DNA of 64,000 bases from Lachnospiraceae bacterium. GTDB taxonomy: Bacteria; Bacillota; Clostridia; Lachnospirales; Lachnospiraceae. Location of the stretch: positions 16,396 to 80,395 of the forward strand of contig JAEEGQ010000125.1 of the NCBI GenBank assembly GCA_016280395.1, read 5' to 3'. This document shows, in pieces, positions 44,339 through 53,969 of the stretch. Made by a program: the position numbers and the translations under genes. The notes under the pieces are model-generated. The model saw only the letters and a program-made list of their open reading frames with translations, was not told the origin of the DNA and searched no databases. Every line of letters begins with the position of its first letter. Position 1 is the first letter of the stretch.

Positions 44339-46006
44339 TTACATTATTTCGTCCAAAAGCCCGCGGATCCCCTTTTCCTTAAGAATCTGCTTATAATATT
44401 GCAGCTCGTCCATGATGAGCGTGTCGATTATCTTCATTCCGAGCAGCTCCACCGGCGCCTGATCATCCGTCATTACGCGGTTTCCGGCCTCGTATTTCTT
44501 AAGACCCTCTCCTACGGTCTGCATCATCCTTTTAAGCGAGTGATCCTGCTCTGCCTCTACATTTCGTTCAAATATGTCAAGCATCCCGGGATTACAGGAT
44601 GCAAAAAGTTCGCAGTTGGAGCCGTTTATCACATCTGCAGTGTACACATACGGGAAAACGGCAGCTATCGTGTCTTTAAGCCATACATTTATGTCATCAT
44701 CCCCGGAAAGCTCGCCTGTGCCGCGCATGTTCATGTTCACGACCATCACGCCGCCTTCCGCAAGGTGTTCCTTAACCAGAGTAAAGAATTCGACGGATGA
44801 CATCTGGAACGGTATGGTGATGTCCTGGTAGGCATCGACCATTATAACATCATATTTGTCGCTGATGGCGGAAAGATATGCCCTTCCGTCATATTCAACG
44901 ACTTCCGTGCTTTCCGAAAGCCCGAAATATCTCCTTGAAAGGTCGATTATCTTTCCGTCGATCTCGACGCCCTTTGAATTAACGTTATCAAAATACCTGT
45001 CGCACTGCGTTGCGAACGTACCCGTCCCCATGCCGAGGATAAGCGTGTTCACTTCGTTTTTCTCGTGCACACCGTTCATGAACGGCGCAGCCATGGCATA
45101 ATCGTAATACATGCCCGTAAGGCTGCCGTTCTTTACATACACGGACTGGATCCCTATCATGACATTTGTCGAAAGGTAAACTGCCTGATCGTCCTCCGAT
45201 ACCTGAAGGTAATTATACACCGATTCTCCTTCGTATGTAAGCCCTTTTTCCCAGAACGCGAAATCCGACCTGTGTCCGAAAACGGCGCAGAGGATGATGA
45301 TCACGACGCCTACTGCCGAAAGGACTTTGTCTTTCTTACCGGTCTGTCCGATAAAGAATACCACGGCAAGTGCCATAAGTATGCACGAAAAAATGATGAA
45401 GGTAATGCTCGTTCCCACAGAAGGGATGGTAACAAAAGTGGGAACAAAGGTACCGATTATGCTGCCGACGGTGTTTGATGCATTAAGCTTTCCCACAGTC
45501 GAACCGCTGTCCGCAAGGTTCTGGACAGCATATTTTACAAGGCACGGCGTTACCGTTCCGAGTAAAAACAGCGGGAAAACGAAAACCACCATACAGGCCG
45601 CAAAGGCAGCCCATATAAGGAATCCCGTATTCACGGTCACTACCATTATACCGGCAACACCCACGATCACGTATTTCCCAAGTACCGGGATAGCGGCTAT
45701 CCATATCGCAGCTATGATGATGCGCCTGTAAAGGCTTGAAGGATCCGGCTTTTTGTCTGCCATGCGCCCGCCGTAGAGGTTGCCGAGGGCCATTGCGATC
45801 ATTATGGTGCCGATGATTATCGTCCAGACTATCTGGGACGAACTGAAATATGGCGCAAGCAAACGACTTGCGCCAAGTTCCACTGCCATTACCGACATTC
45901 CGGCAAAGAACTCGGTGAGGTAAAGGAACACTTTACCTCCCGGGATCCTTGCCGATGCCGTATTAACTGTTTCCTGTGTTACTGTTGTTTCCTGTTCTTT
46001 ATTCAT
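44339..46006 (-). CDS. membrane-fused spermidine synthase-like aminopropyltransferase
   Basis: A 555-aa fusion. The N-terminal half (about 25-235) has six or seven membrane helices of the type found in MFS/spermidine synthase fusions (FLTEFFAGMSVMAVELGASRLLAPYF). The C-terminal half (about 260-530) is a Rossmann methyltransferase-like aminopropyltransferase domain with LILGMGTGTFATQ (nucleotide loop), GVEIDGKIIDLSRRYF and the VIMVDAYQD acidic loop. True SpeE proteins use a DGGDG-type loop that is altered here, so a polyamine product is inferred, not certain. Its ATG lies one base after the stop of the chemoreceptor gene and no Shine-Dalgarno is evident, implying translational coupling. Confidence 0.82.
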   Translation of the reverse strand: MNKEQETTVTQETVNTASARIPGGKVFLYLTEFFAGMSVMAVELGASRLLAPYFSSSQIVWTIIIGTIMIAMALGNLYGGRMADKKPDPSSLYRRIIIAAIWIAAIPVLGKYVIVGVAGIMVVTVNTGFLIWAAFAACMVVFVFPLFLLGTVTPCLVKYAVQNLADSGSTVGKLNASNTVGSIIGTFVPTFVTIPSVGTSITFIIFSCILMALAVVFFIGQTGKKDKVLSAVGVVIIILCAVFGHRSDFAFWEKGLTYEGESVYNYLQVSEDDQAVYLSTNVMIGIQSVYVKNGSLTGMYYDYAMAAPFMNGVHEKNEVNTLILGMGTGTFATQCDRYFDNVNSKGVEIDGKIIDLSRRYFGLSESTEVVEYDGRAYLSAISDKYDVIMVDAYQDITIPFQMSSVEFFTLVKEHLAEGGVMVVNMNMRGTGELSGDDDINVWLKDTIAAVFPYVYTADVINGSNCELFASCNPGMLDIFERNVEAEQDHSLKRMMQTVGEGLKKYEAGNRVMTDDQAPVELLGMKIIDTLIMDELQYYKQILKEKGIRGLLDEIM

Positions 46007-46007
46007 C

Positions 46008-48509
46008 TTAATCCAGTTTGAATTCCTGTGTGATGCTCTCGAGCTCTGTCACGTTGTTCTTGCATGTAGTTACCTGTTCGGCGGTAGCGTTCGTCTCACT
46101 GACCATATCCGATGTCTTCTGCGCGATCATCGTTATTCCGTCTGCGGATTCGTTGATCGTGTCGTTGATACCGTTGACAGCGTCAACAATGGTATCTATC
46201 GTCTTGTTGAGCTCTTCGATGCTTGCGTTGATATGGAGCATGCTGTCCTTGAACAGGCCGGCATCATCACGATACCTGTCGCTCACGGTACCGAAGGACT
46301 TGTAATCCTCGAGTACGTTCTTTTCAAGGAACTCTGTGGTCTCGCCAAGGCAGGACTGCATCTGTGCGACTGCGTCATTGACCTCGCCCACGATGCCGTT
46401 GATGTTCGAAACCGCGTTGGAAGTCTGTGTAGCAAGGTTTCCGATCTCGTTTGCAACAACTGCAAAGCCGCGTCCCGCCTCACCTGCACGGGCAGCCTCT
46501 ATGGAAGCGTTGAGCGCAAGCAGGCTTGTCTGTGAGGAGATCGCCATGATCGTCTCGGTCAGCTCGTTGATCTTGCTTACTGCCTTTGAAGCTTCAATAG
46601 CCTCTGCGGACTTCACTTTGACGGATTCGTAAATGTTGATGGTACGTTTTGTAGCATCTTCCGTGGTCTTCTTCAGGCCGGAAGCGCGGCCCATGATCTC
46701 GTCTGAGGTCTTTACACCGTCATTTGCCATTGTTTCGATCTCTGCCGCACCGTTCTGCATAACACCGATATTGTTCGTGATCTCGGCCGTTGTTGCAGAA
46801 GTCTCTTCCATTCCGGCTGCAAGCTCTTCGCTTGTTGCGGAGTTATCGCTGCAGAGCGCGCCTACTCTCTGGGTTGAGGAATTCAGTGTGTCAACGCTTT
46901 CGGAGATAGTTCTTCCGGCATCAGAGATGCGTTCAACCATACTCTTAAGGTTATCCCTCATACCCGCAAGAGCCCTTGCGATAAGGCCTGTCTCATCAAC
47001 ACGTTTGCAGAGCTTGTCGCTCTCCTCGTTGTATCTGAAGTCGAGCTGGGCGGTCTTCTGGATAACGGGAACGAGCCTGTCAAATGCCTTAAGCATAAGG
47101 CTTACAACCGCATATCCGACGATCGCTGCGATAAGGGTGAATATCAAAGATGTAACTATAAGCTTGGTCCTGAGCGAATGTACAGGCTTCATCATCGTGT
47201 CGTAATCTGCCGTGACCACGATTATGTCACCGAGGCCCCCGTCAAGGAATGCACAGCCTGCGATCTTCTTTGCGCCCTTATACATGTATGTGACAGCGCT
47301 GTTCTTTCCAACAGTATTGGCATCATGCAGGGAATTCACAAGATCCGTGACAGCCTGGTTCTCTACCTTACCGCCGATCTTTGAGGAATCCTTGTGGTAG
47401 AGCATGGTTCCGTCGCGGCCTACCATATAAGCGTAGGAACCGTCAACACCGTCGATCTTTAATGCGCCTATAAGGGTATCCCAGTCGATGACCATGAACT
47501 TGTCATAATCGGCCGTAACAACGATTATACTGTTATCCTTCAAGAAATCGTAGCCCGCAAGCTTAAGCGCGCCCTTATACTCATAAAGTGTGTAATTGCT
47601 TGTAAGCTGCTTTCCTGCGGCAAGATCGGCAACTATCTGCTTTACTGCCGCATTTTCAACCGGCTGGCCGATCTTCGATTCATTAGTGTGATAGAGCATG
47701 GTACCGTCCTTTGATACCATGTATGCGTAGGAGCCCTCAACGCCGGAGATCTCAACTTCGCCGATAAGGGTATCCCAGTCGATCTTCATGAACTGGTCGT
47801 AATCGGCTGTAACGATAACGATCTCTTTGTTTGAGGTAAGCGCATAACCGGCAAGCTTTGTTGCGCCGTTATACTCGTAGAACACAGAACCGTTCTCGAC
47901 CTTTTTCCCGGACTGCAGGTCTGCCACGATCTGTTTTACCGCTGCGTTTGTAACAGGGTTGCCTATCTTTGATTCGGTAGGATGATAAAGCATCGTTCCG
48001 TTTGAATCCACCATATACGCATAAGAGCCGTCAACACCGCTTATAACGAGCCTTGCAAGGATCTTGTTCAGGCTTGCCGTCGTCATCTCAACGCCGTTTG
48101 CACGCTGCAGCTCGATCTCGTTCGCTGCCTGCTCCGCAAGATCGAGAGCATAGTTCTTGTACACCTGCTCACCGAACTGCTGGGCGAAGGTAACACCCTT
48201 TACGGTGTTCTCCGCAAGGTTCTTTGCGTAGTTTCCGTAAGTACCCTCTCCGTACTGCATAACGAAATCAACCGCCTGGGCGCTTGCTTCCGCAAGGTTT
48301 AAGGAGTAATTGAGGTAGGTCTGCTCCATGGCGCGTGTAGTCTCGCTTACGGAGATGATCGTAGATACGACCATTGGTATCACGATCAAAACGATGATCA
48401 GCATCCCGACTCTTGTGGACTGCTTCGAGAAAAACCTGACTTTGGCTTCTTCTCCCTTAGCCTTCAGGTTTTCCCCTTTTTTTCTGATTTCTTCTCTGAA
48501 ATCTGTCAT
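46008..48509 (-). CDS. methyl-accepting chemotaxis protein with three tandem Cache-like sensor repeats
   Basis: An 833-aa chemoreceptor from ATG 48509 ([21 protein letters not shown] upstream). Membrane helix 1 lies at 35-55 and helix 2 at 449-471. Between them, after a helical stretch with repeated NY.L.LAE blocks (67-130), three nearly identical units of about 98 residues follow: [10 protein letters not shown] starts at 158, [10 protein letters not shown] at 256 and [10 protein letters not shown] at 354, each with GTMLYH..SKIG and VVTADYD. The cytoplasmic part has a HAMP-like region and the MCP tip ([22 protein letters not shown]). Known receptors carry one or two Cache folds; a triple series is unusual. 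Directly coupled to the aminopropyltransferase gene. Confidence 0.93.
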   Translation of the reverse strand: MTDFREEIRKKGENLKAKGEEAKVRFFSKQSTRVGMLIIVLIVIPMVVSTIISVSETTRAMEQTYLNYSLNLAEASAQAVDFVMQYGEGTYGNYAKNLAENTVKGVTFAQQFGEQVYKNYALDLAEQAANEIELQRANGVEMTTASLNKILARLVISGVDGSYAYMVDSNGTMLYHPTESKIGNPVTNAAVKQIVADLQSGKKVENGSVFYEYNGATKLAGYALTSNKEIVIVTADYDQFMKIDWDTLIGEVEISGVEGSYAYMVSKDGTMLYHTNESKIGQPVENAAVKQIVADLAAGKQLTSNYTLYEYKGALKLAGYDFLKDNSIIVVTADYDKFMVIDWDTLIGALKIDGVDGSYAYMVGRDGTMLYHKDSSKIGGKVENQAVTDLVNSLHDANTVGKNSAVTYMYKGAKKIAGCAFLDGGLGDIIVVTADYDTMMKPVHSLRTKLIVTSLIFTLIAAIVGYAVVSLMLKAFDRLVPVIQKTAQLDFRYNEESDKLCKRVDETGLIARALAGMRDNLKSMVERISDAGRTISESVDTLNSSTQRVGALCSDNSATSEELAAGMEETSATTAEITNNIGVMQNGAAEIETMANDGVKTSDEIMGRASGLKKTTEDATKRTINIYESVKVKSAEAIEASKAVSKINELTETIMAISSQTSLLALNASIEAARAGEAGRGFAVVANEIGNLATQTSNAVSNINGIVGEVNDAVAQMQSCLGETTEFLEKNVLEDYKSFGTVSDRYRDDAGLFKDSMLHINASIEELNKTIDTIVDAVNGINDTINESADGITMIAQKTSDMVSETNATAEQVTTCKNNVTELESITQEFKLD

Positions 48510-48550
48510 GTTGATACATCCTTTCCCGGTGTAAACCACATAGTATATTG

Positions 48551-49108
48551 CTACTGCCTGTCATAATAAGCCTTGCCGGCACTTGGCAGGAAATAGGTCC
48601 TTATATATCCGTCCTTCGACAGTACAACGAATTCATTGGTTTCTTCGATGTAATAGCAGGTGTCGCCATCCTCTTTTTCTGTCTTATGAAGGGCTTTGGG
48701 GTTATTGATCACATCCGATGCCGCTTTTTCGTAATCGGATGCACTCTTGAAGCCCATTTCGGGCTTCCCGTGCTTTTCAAAATGATCGTTCAAGAGCTTC
48801 TGTGTCCTGAACTTGTACTCTACATATTTTGGAGCATTTGTTGGCGTAGGTGTTGATTTTGCTGTCTCTGTCGGCTTCTTTGTCGGATCGGCAGGCTTGT
48901 TTGTCGGGTCGGCAGGCTTATTTGTCGGGTCGGCCGGCTTGTCTGTCGGCTCCGACGGAGTATCCGTAACATTCGTCTCAATACCCGTTACCGACTTGAA
49001 AATATCCGTCAGGAACGTGCGGATCCCCGGCCCTCCGAATATAAAGAGGACAATCAGGACAACTATTACCGCAGCGCCTATGAGCATGGTCTTTTTATTA
49101 AGCTTCAT
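48551..49108 (-). CDS. membrane-tethered protein with an RNase-like (BECR-type) C-terminal domain
   Basis: A 185-aa protein. A membrane helix (8-26) is followed by an extracytoplasmic segment, a four-fold [19 protein letters not shown] spacer (about 48-90), and a compact C-terminal domain (95-185) that runs [62 protein letters not shown]. The His-Lys-His helix, the NEF strand and the RTYF strand followed by Tyr recall Barnase/EndoU/ColicinE5-D/RelE-fold toxin domains found at the ends of polymorphic toxins; this is my pattern reading. Its start codon overlaps the stop of the CPCC gene by one base. No adjacent immunity gene is evident, so a housekeeping surface role is also possible. Confidence 0.75.
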   Translation of the reverse strand: MKLNKKTMLIGAAVIVVLIVLFIFGGPGIRTFLTDIFKSVTGIETNVTDTPSEPTDKPADPTNKPADPTNKPADPTKKPTETAKSTPTPTNAPKYVEYKFRTQKLLNDHFEKHGKPEMGFKSASDYEKAASDVINNPKALHKTEKEDGDTCYYIEETNEFVVLSKDGYIRTYFLPSAGKAYYDRQ

Positions 49109-49311
49109 TACTGTTCCCTGCCCTCCGTTTTCCTGATGTAGGCCTCCCGTGCCTGATTAACGCTGAGCTTGTTGGCTCCGCCTTCAAAATCCCTGTCCCT
49201 TGCCTGGACGGGGTCGTTTTCCCATCCGCATACGGGACATATCTCGTACTTTTCCGTAAACCTGTGCTTTCTGCACACAGGGCACCTCTTTTTTCTGAAA
49301 AACAGACGCAT
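49108..49311 (-). CDS. CPCC-family cysteine-rich zinc protein
   Basis: A 67-aa protein with two CxxC knuckles (CPVCRKHRF and ICPVCGWENDP) and the conserved GWENDPVQARDRDFEGGANKLSVNQAR tail of the CPCC family, whose members are often beside toxin-like or CDI genes. AAAGGAGCAACATG gives the start. It overlaps the next gene by one base, so the two are coupled. Function of the family is unknown; zinc binding is inferred from the cysteines. Confidence 0.88.
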   Translation of the reverse strand: MRLFFRKKRCPVCRKHRFTEKYEICPVCGWENDPVQARDRDFEGGANKLSVNQAREAYIRKTEGREQ

Positions 49312-49328
49312 GTTGCTCCTTTCACCCT

Positions 49329-50627
49329 TTAATCGGTCTCACCCTTGTCATCATGTCTTAGGTTCTTTACCGCTCCGTAGATTGAACCGATGGTATCCAT
49401 GAGTTCCGCGGAGAATTTGATATATTCCCTTGAAATGGTGCGCTTTTTCTTGTATTTTCCGGACCAGTAATTATCTATAACGATCTCGTAGCGCTCTTCT
49501 GCCTTCCTTACAGCTTCATCCCATGAGATATAAAGCTCTTCGGCGGCTTTTTCCCCAACCTTTTTCATGAACGGAATGTTATCCCCCATACGCATCAGGA
49601 GCGCCGCAAGCGATGCCGCTGTCTCGGATACGATAAAACTGTTCCTGTCTGCTGTTGTCCCTTCCGCTGCGCAGCTTCCGCCGACAAGCACCGCGGGAAG
49701 CGAGCAGGCAGCCGCTTCTCTCACGACAAGGCCGTTAGTATCGTAGGTAGAAGGGAAGATCATAAGATCTGCCCTGCAGTACCAGGCGCGCAGCTTCTCC
49801 CTGTCTCCGATCCTGCCAAGGAACAGGACTTTTTCGCTAAGCCCGAGGCTGTCGGTCAGGGCCTTCATCTCGTCAAGGTCCTTTCCGCCGCCGATAAATA
49901 CCATCCTGAAGTTCCGGCCCTGGGAATGTATGCCCTCCAAAGCTTCGATTATCATCCTTACGTTCTTGTACCACATCATGCGGCCCACAAAAAGATAGAC
50001 AGGAACACCGGCGGGTATGTCAACATCCGATGTGAGGCGCATGTATTCCTCTTCGGGAAGGCGGCCCTTCGGCATATCCACTCCGTTATCCATGACCACA
50101 TATTCGCCCTCGTACCCGACAAGTTCGCGCATGTTCTCGCCTGCGCCGTTGCTTACTACCCAGACCTCATCACAGGCTTTTATGTTGCTTTCAAGGAGCT
50201 TTACCGCGCTGTCCTGGATAAGCCTGTTTTTTACCATCTTGCGGATATCGAAATCGAATTTCGTGTGATATGTAAAGACAAGCGGAGCAGGGATAATCTC
50301 CCTTAAACTCCTTGCAAGAACGGTAGAGGCAAAGGGACAATGCGAATGGATAAGGTTTATGTTCTCGTTGCTTAAGCGCTGGGCCACCTTTGCAGAGAAA
50401 GGATACCCCGAAACGTAACCGAGACGCTTTCTTGTATCAAGCCCCGGATATCTTATCACAGGATACGGATACCCGGAATCGTCGGCACCGGGATACCTTG
50501 GCGTAAGAACAAAAGGTCTTGCTCCGTCTGCCTCGAGGACCCTTGCGTAATTCACAACCGTATTTGCCACCCCGTCTATCTGCGGAGGAAAGCTGTCATT
50601 CAACAGACATACTCCTCTGTCGTTCAT
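49329..50627 (-). CDS. family 4 glycosyltransferase
   Basis: Retaining GT-B glycosyltransferase, 432 aa from ATG 50627 (MNDRGVCLLNDSFPPQIDGV; GGGAG upstream). The N-terminal acceptor domain shows DSFPPQIDGVANTVVNYARVLE, the usual start of GT4 enzymes of the diglucosyl/mannosyl-diacylglycerol or PimB type; the C-terminal donor domain has FVGRMMWYKNV, KVLFLGRI and the E-x7-E motif in SYDTNGLVVREAAACSLP. Acts at the cytoplasmic membrane on a lipid or polysaccharide acceptor. First gene of the surface operon; a consensus promoter lies 87-115 bp upstream. Confidence 0.92.
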   Translation of the reverse strand: MNDRGVCLLNDSFPPQIDGVANTVVNYARVLEADGARPFVLTPRYPGADDSGYPYPVIRYPGLDTRKRLGYVSGYPFSAKVAQRLSNENINLIHSHCPFASTVLARSLREIIPAPLVFTYHTKFDFDIRKMVKNRLIQDSAVKLLESNIKACDEVWVVSNGAGENMRELVGYEGEYVVMDNGVDMPKGRLPEEEYMRLTSDVDIPAGVPVYLFVGRMMWYKNVRMIIEALEGIHSQGRNFRMVFIGGGKDLDEMKALTDSLGLSEKVLFLGRIGDREKLRAWYCRADLMIFPSTYDTNGLVVREAAACSLPAVLVGGSCAAEGTTADRNSFIVSETAASLAALLMRMGDNIPFMKKVGEKAAEELYISWDEAVRKAEERYEIVIDNYWSGKYKKKRTISREYIKFSAELMDTIGSIYGAVKNLRHDDKGETD

Positions 50628-50713
50628 TTTATCTGTCTCCCGATTAATGTTGAAAACATTAAAAAAGTGTGATAATATCCCTTTGTGCAAAAAAGTCGCA
50701 CAATACTATTATC

Positions 50714-50742
50714 ATCATAAGTATCTGTATTCAAAAAGTCAA
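50714..50742 (-). promoter_or_regulatory. promoter of the surface/chemoreceptor operon
   Basis: TTGACT (50737-50742), 17-bp spacer, TATGAT (50714-50719). Downstream, before the ribosome-binding site, TTGTGC and GCACAA form an inverted repeat around 50685-50705 that could be an operator or leader hairpin. Confidence 0.75.
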
Positions 50743-50833
50743 CAGAAAAAGGTACAAAAAGGGGTATAATTTTAGAAAACAAGCCAAAAACCCGAATTTG
50801 TCCAAAAATAATTAACAATTACGGAGAATGCCA

Positions 50834-51079
50834 ATGAGATACGAAATTTTCAAGATGGAAAGAGAAGACCTTGTCCACGTCGGCGACAAAGTCGAGATAA
50901 CAGAAGGAGTGCTTCCTTCCAGCTGGTATTACACCATAAAGCCGGCTGTTGCAATGTCGGCCAACTACAGTTTTTCACAGCGGATCAAATCACGTGAAGG
51001 AATTGTAGATGCAATAGAAACAACGGCCAGCGGTTTCTTCGTAAAACTGGCCCTTGACGAGGACCCGCCCGAAGCTTAA
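50834..51079 (+). CDS. hypothetical small protein
   Basis: An 81-aa protein starting at ATG 50834 (MRYEIFKMEREDL), eight bases after GGAG; an ATG two codons earlier is too close to that site. It is beta-rich (HVGDKVEITEGVLPSSWYYTIKPAVAMSANYSF, then KSREGIVDAIETTASGFFVKLALDED), an arrangement reminiscent of SH3/KOW-like small domains. No cysteines or membrane helix. It is the only plus-strand gene here; its stop codon overlaps that of the convergent decarboxylase gene by 3 bases. A TATAAT at 50765-50770 may belong to its promoter, with a poor -35 box. Confidence 0.7.
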   Translation: MRYEIFKMEREDLVHVGDKVEITEGVLPSSWYYTIKPAVAMSANYSFSQRIKSREGIVDAIETTASGFFVKLALDEDPPEA

Positions 51080-52437
51080 CCGCGGCCGTCTTTGATCACA
51101 CTTATTGTTTCGATATTGTATTTTTGCATGACGGCAACTGCATCGGCTGACACCTCTTCTCCCGGAAACACCACAGGCACAGCCGGGGGACACGACACCG
51201 TCGGCGCCGCGCAGATGCGTCCCGCACTGTCTTTTGAAGGTATCCTCTCACTTTGTGCCAGGATGCCTTTTCTTATGGTCGTAACAGCCTTTGCAGCAGG
51301 TACCGGAAGGTGCTCAAAAGTACCGTACTGAGGCCTTTCGCCGCTGCAGAGCAGGTTTTTGAGCAAAGCGAAATCTCTTTCGGTATTATTTCCCGTGAAC
51401 ATAAAGACCATGAATTCGCCGTCATAAAACTCGTATTCAAGGTCTTTTCCCGCCGGAACAGCCGTTTTTAACCCTCTTAAGTCCAGGGTTACCTTTAGCG
51501 GATCTGTCGGAAGTATCCTGTAACCTGCCTCCTTAATGCTTTCCCTTAGCGCATCAAGACGCTTTACGGTATCCTTAAGCTCGTCTTTTGCTTTGTTTTC
51601 GAGATACTCATTGCAAAGATCGAGAGAAGCAAGGGTGAGGTAAGAAGGGCTTGTCGAACCAAAGACCGCAAGAGCCTGTTTTGCAAGGCGGTAAGCCTCT
51701 TCCCTGTTTTGAATGCCCTGTCTTCCTGCCGTTCCCTTCGAAACATGCAGGTATGCACCTCCCGTAAGCACAGGGAGTGTCTTATGGGCCGAATCGCAGC
51801 AGATATCAGCGCCAAGATCCAAAGGATGCACGGGTTTTTCAAGGAAATGCAGGTACGCTCCATGGGCATTGTCCACAAGGAGAAGTGTCCCGTAACGGTG
51901 TGCAACCTCCGAAAGCCCTTTGATATCGCACATGTTTCCAAGGTAGTCGGGGCTTGTGACATAGACTCCGGCAGGCTTCTCACCTGCTCTGTATGCCTCT
52001 TTAAGCGCGCTTTCAAGCGCTTTGGGAGTGATCCTGCAGCCGCAGAGCCCCATGTTTTCTTCGCCGTAAAGCCACCTTACGCGGGCATCAAGAAACGCAG
52101 CCCCGTATACAAACGACTTGTGGGCATTTCTTGCCGCAAGTAACAAGGGCCCTTCCTGCCCGTTAAATCCCGCAGCAAGGCAAAGCATGGCCTTCACGCA
52201 CTGGGTAGAACCCTCTGTGGAATAAGCTGTTGCAAGCGAACCAAACAGCGTGGATGCGTTTTCTTCGCTTTCGGCTATTATCCCGCAGGCTTCGTAAAGC
52301 GAATCCGCCCCCCGTATCTCAGTAATGTCGAGGCTTTCGGGGCCAAGCATCATCCTGCCCTTGTGTCCCGGCATATGAAGCCTTGCAGTACCGCTTTTCT
52401 CATATTCTTTTAAGAAATCATATACCGGTGTGTTCAT
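51076..52437 (-). CDS. Orn/Lys/Arg decarboxylase family protein (PLP-dependent)
   Basis: Fold-type I PLP decarboxylase of the SpeA/YaaO type, 453 aa, shorter than the inducible enterobacterial enzymes because the N-terminal wing domain is absent. HMPGHKG (21-27) lies near the start, the PLP-phosphate and ring contacts in AYSTEGSTQ and VDNAHGAY, and the Schiff-base Lys219 in CCDSAHKTLPVLTGGAYLH. The C-terminal decarboxylase domain ends with the CPPAVPVVFPGE motif. Substrate (Lys, Arg or Orn) is not fixed by sequence. It lies 29 bp after scfB and would be cotranscribed; the aminopropyltransferase fusion nearby makes a polyamine link plausible. Confidence 0.9.
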   Translation of the reverse strand: MNTPVYDFLKEYEKSGTARLHMPGHKGRMMLGPESLDITEIRGADSLYEACGIIAESEENASTLFGSLATAYSTEGSTQCVKAMLCLAAGFNGQEGPLLLAARNAHKSFVYGAAFLDARVRWLYGEENMGLCGCRITPKALESALKEAYRAGEKPAGVYVTSPDYLGNMCDIKGLSEVAHRYGTLLLVDNAHGAYLHFLEKPVHPLDLGADICCDSAHKTLPVLTGGAYLHVSKGTAGRQGIQNREEAYRLAKQALAVFGSTSPSYLTLASLDLCNEYLENKAKDELKDTVKRLDALRESIKEAGYRILPTDPLKVTLDLRGLKTAVPAGKDLEYEFYDGEFMVFMFTGNNTERDFALLKNLLCSGERPQYGTFEHLPVPAAKAVTTIRKGILAQSERIPSKDSAGRICAAPTVSCPPAVPVVFPGEEVSADAVAVMQKYNIETISVIKDGRG

Positions 52438-52466
52438 TGTCCTGCCTTAAACGCTGCCGTTCCGCG

Positions 52467-53846
52467 TCAGTTTTCTTCTGTCTGTTTTGCCACCTGTATC
52501 ATTATCGCACATTCCATGCGCTTTCTAAACAGCTCACAGCCCTGTTCATATATTCCCTTTATGCTGCCGGTGGCATGATACGCGTTTGCAAAGCACCCTC
52601 CGGAGCAATAAAGCTTAGCCCAGCAGTTTTCACACTCTTTGCGCGAATATACGTTGCAGTTCTTGAAATCAAGACGTATCTGCTCATTTGTGATGCCGTC
52701 CCAAATGTTGCCGAGCTTATACTTTTCCTCACCCACAAACTGATGGCAGGGGTAAAGGTCGCCCCATGGCGTCACAGCCATATATTCCGTACCGGCACCG
52801 CATCCCGAGATCCTCTTATAGATGCATGGCCCCTCTTCAAGGTCTATCATGTAGTGATAAAACGTGATGGGTTTTCCGTCCTTTTCGCGCCTTATCATGT
52901 CTTTTGCAAGGATCTCGTACTGTTCCTTAACGATCTCTATATCCTCACTGTCAAGCCCCGCCGGATCACCTTTCGCGCATACAACGGGTTCCATGCTCAG
53001 TTCCGTGAAGCCAAGATCCGCCATGTGAAATACGTCATTCGTAAAATCCGGATTTGCGTGGGTGAAAGTGCCGCGCATGTAATAGTTTTTCCCGCCTCTT
53101 GCATCTACAAGCTTCTTAAACAGCGGTACTATCCTGTCGTAGCTGCCGCGCCCCGCATAATCCACGCGGAGCCTGTCGTGTATCTCTTTTCTTCCGTCAA
53201 GGCTTAACACAACATTGCTGCACTCGCGGTTTGCAAAATCTATCACGTCATCATCTATCAGCATCCCGTTTGTTGTAAGCGTAAACCTAAAATTCTTGTT
53301 ATGCTCCTTTTCAACCGAGCGGGCATATGCCACCAGCTGTTTGACAACGTCAAAATTCATGAGCGGTTCGCCGCCGAAAAAGTCCACCTCAAGATTTCTT
53401 CTTGTTCCGGAGTTTTCGATAAGAAAATCCAGGGCACGTTTTCCCGTCTCAAAGGACATCAGGGCCCTGTCCCCGTGGTATTTCCCCTGGCTTGCAAAGC
53501 AGTAGGAGCAGTTAAGGTTGCAGGTATGGGCAACATGCAGGCAGAGAGCCTTTATTACCCCTGCGGAGCGCTCCTTTAAGGTCCCCGCCTTCTGCTCAAA
53601 GGTGTCCGGAGTATAGAGCTTTCCTGCCTTCACAAGCTCTTCCACATCCTCAATGCACATATCTATATCTTCCGGAGTAACATCTTCCCTGTCTCCGTAT
53701 TTGTCCATTATCGCGGAAACGATCTTATCCCTGTCGCTTCCGTACATGGCGATTATGTCATACGCCACGTCGTCAACGGAATGCACCGATCCCGAGCAGG
53801 TGTCTATCACTATGTTGTAGCCGTTCAGTTTGTATTGATGGACCAT
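52467..53846 (-). CDS. scfB: SCIFF peptide maturase (radical SAM, SPASM)
   Basis: Installs thioether crosslinks on the SCIFF peptide. It has 459 aa from ATG 53846 (MVHQYKLNGYNIVID; AGGAGATATAC upstream). The N-terminal peptide-recognition part (1-95) precedes the radical SAM core with CNLNCSYC (C109, C113, C116), followed by GGEPL and the SPASM auxiliary-cluster region: CGAGTEYMAVTPWGDLYPC, then CNVYSRKECENCWAKLYCSGGC. All cysteines expected for three [4Fe-4S] clusters seem present. The precursor gene lies 123 bp upstream across an attenuator hairpin. Confidence 0.95.
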   Translation of the reverse strand: MVHQYKLNGYNIVIDTCSGSVHSVDDVAYDIIAMYGSDRDKIVSAIMDKYGDREDVTPEDIDMCIEDVEELVKAGKLYTPDTFEQKAGTLKERSAGVIKALCLHVAHTCNLNCSYCFASQGKYHGDRALMSFETGKRALDFLIENSGTRRNLEVDFFGGEPLMNFDVVKQLVAYARSVEKEHNKNFRFTLTTNGMLIDDDVIDFANRECSNVVLSLDGRKEIHDRLRVDYAGRGSYDRIVPLFKKLVDARGGKNYYMRGTFTHANPDFTNDVFHMADLGFTELSMEPVVCAKGDPAGLDSEDIEIVKEQYEILAKDMIRREKDGKPITFYHYMIDLEEGPCIYKRISGCGAGTEYMAVTPWGDLYPCHQFVGEEKYKLGNIWDGITNEQIRLDFKNCNVYSRKECENCWAKLYCSGGCFANAYHATGSIKGIYEQGCELFRKRMECAIMIQVAKQTEEN

Positions 53847-53916
53847 GTATATCTCCTGTATGATCTGCCCCGGACCCCGGCATGATCCGCATTCCGGAAG
53901 CATTCGCCTGTTGCAC

Positions 53917-53947
53917 AAAGAAAACGAGTAGGGAATAACCCTACTCG
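53917..53947 (-). terminator. attenuator/terminator between scfA and scfB
   Basis: CGAGTAGGG pairs perfectly with CCCTACTCG around TTATT, followed by TTTTCTTT, 23 bp after the scfA stop. It would make the precursor peptide message far more abundant than the maturase message. Confidence 0.88.
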
Positions 53948-53969
53948 CAACCGTCAAATAATACTCGGA

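Noticed and set aside
48850..48970. Short tandem repeats encoding PTNKPADPT
   Set aside because: Considered as a CRISPR or minisatellite; the units are coding, in frame and part of a wall-spacer region. Copy number may vary, but it is not a CRISPR array.
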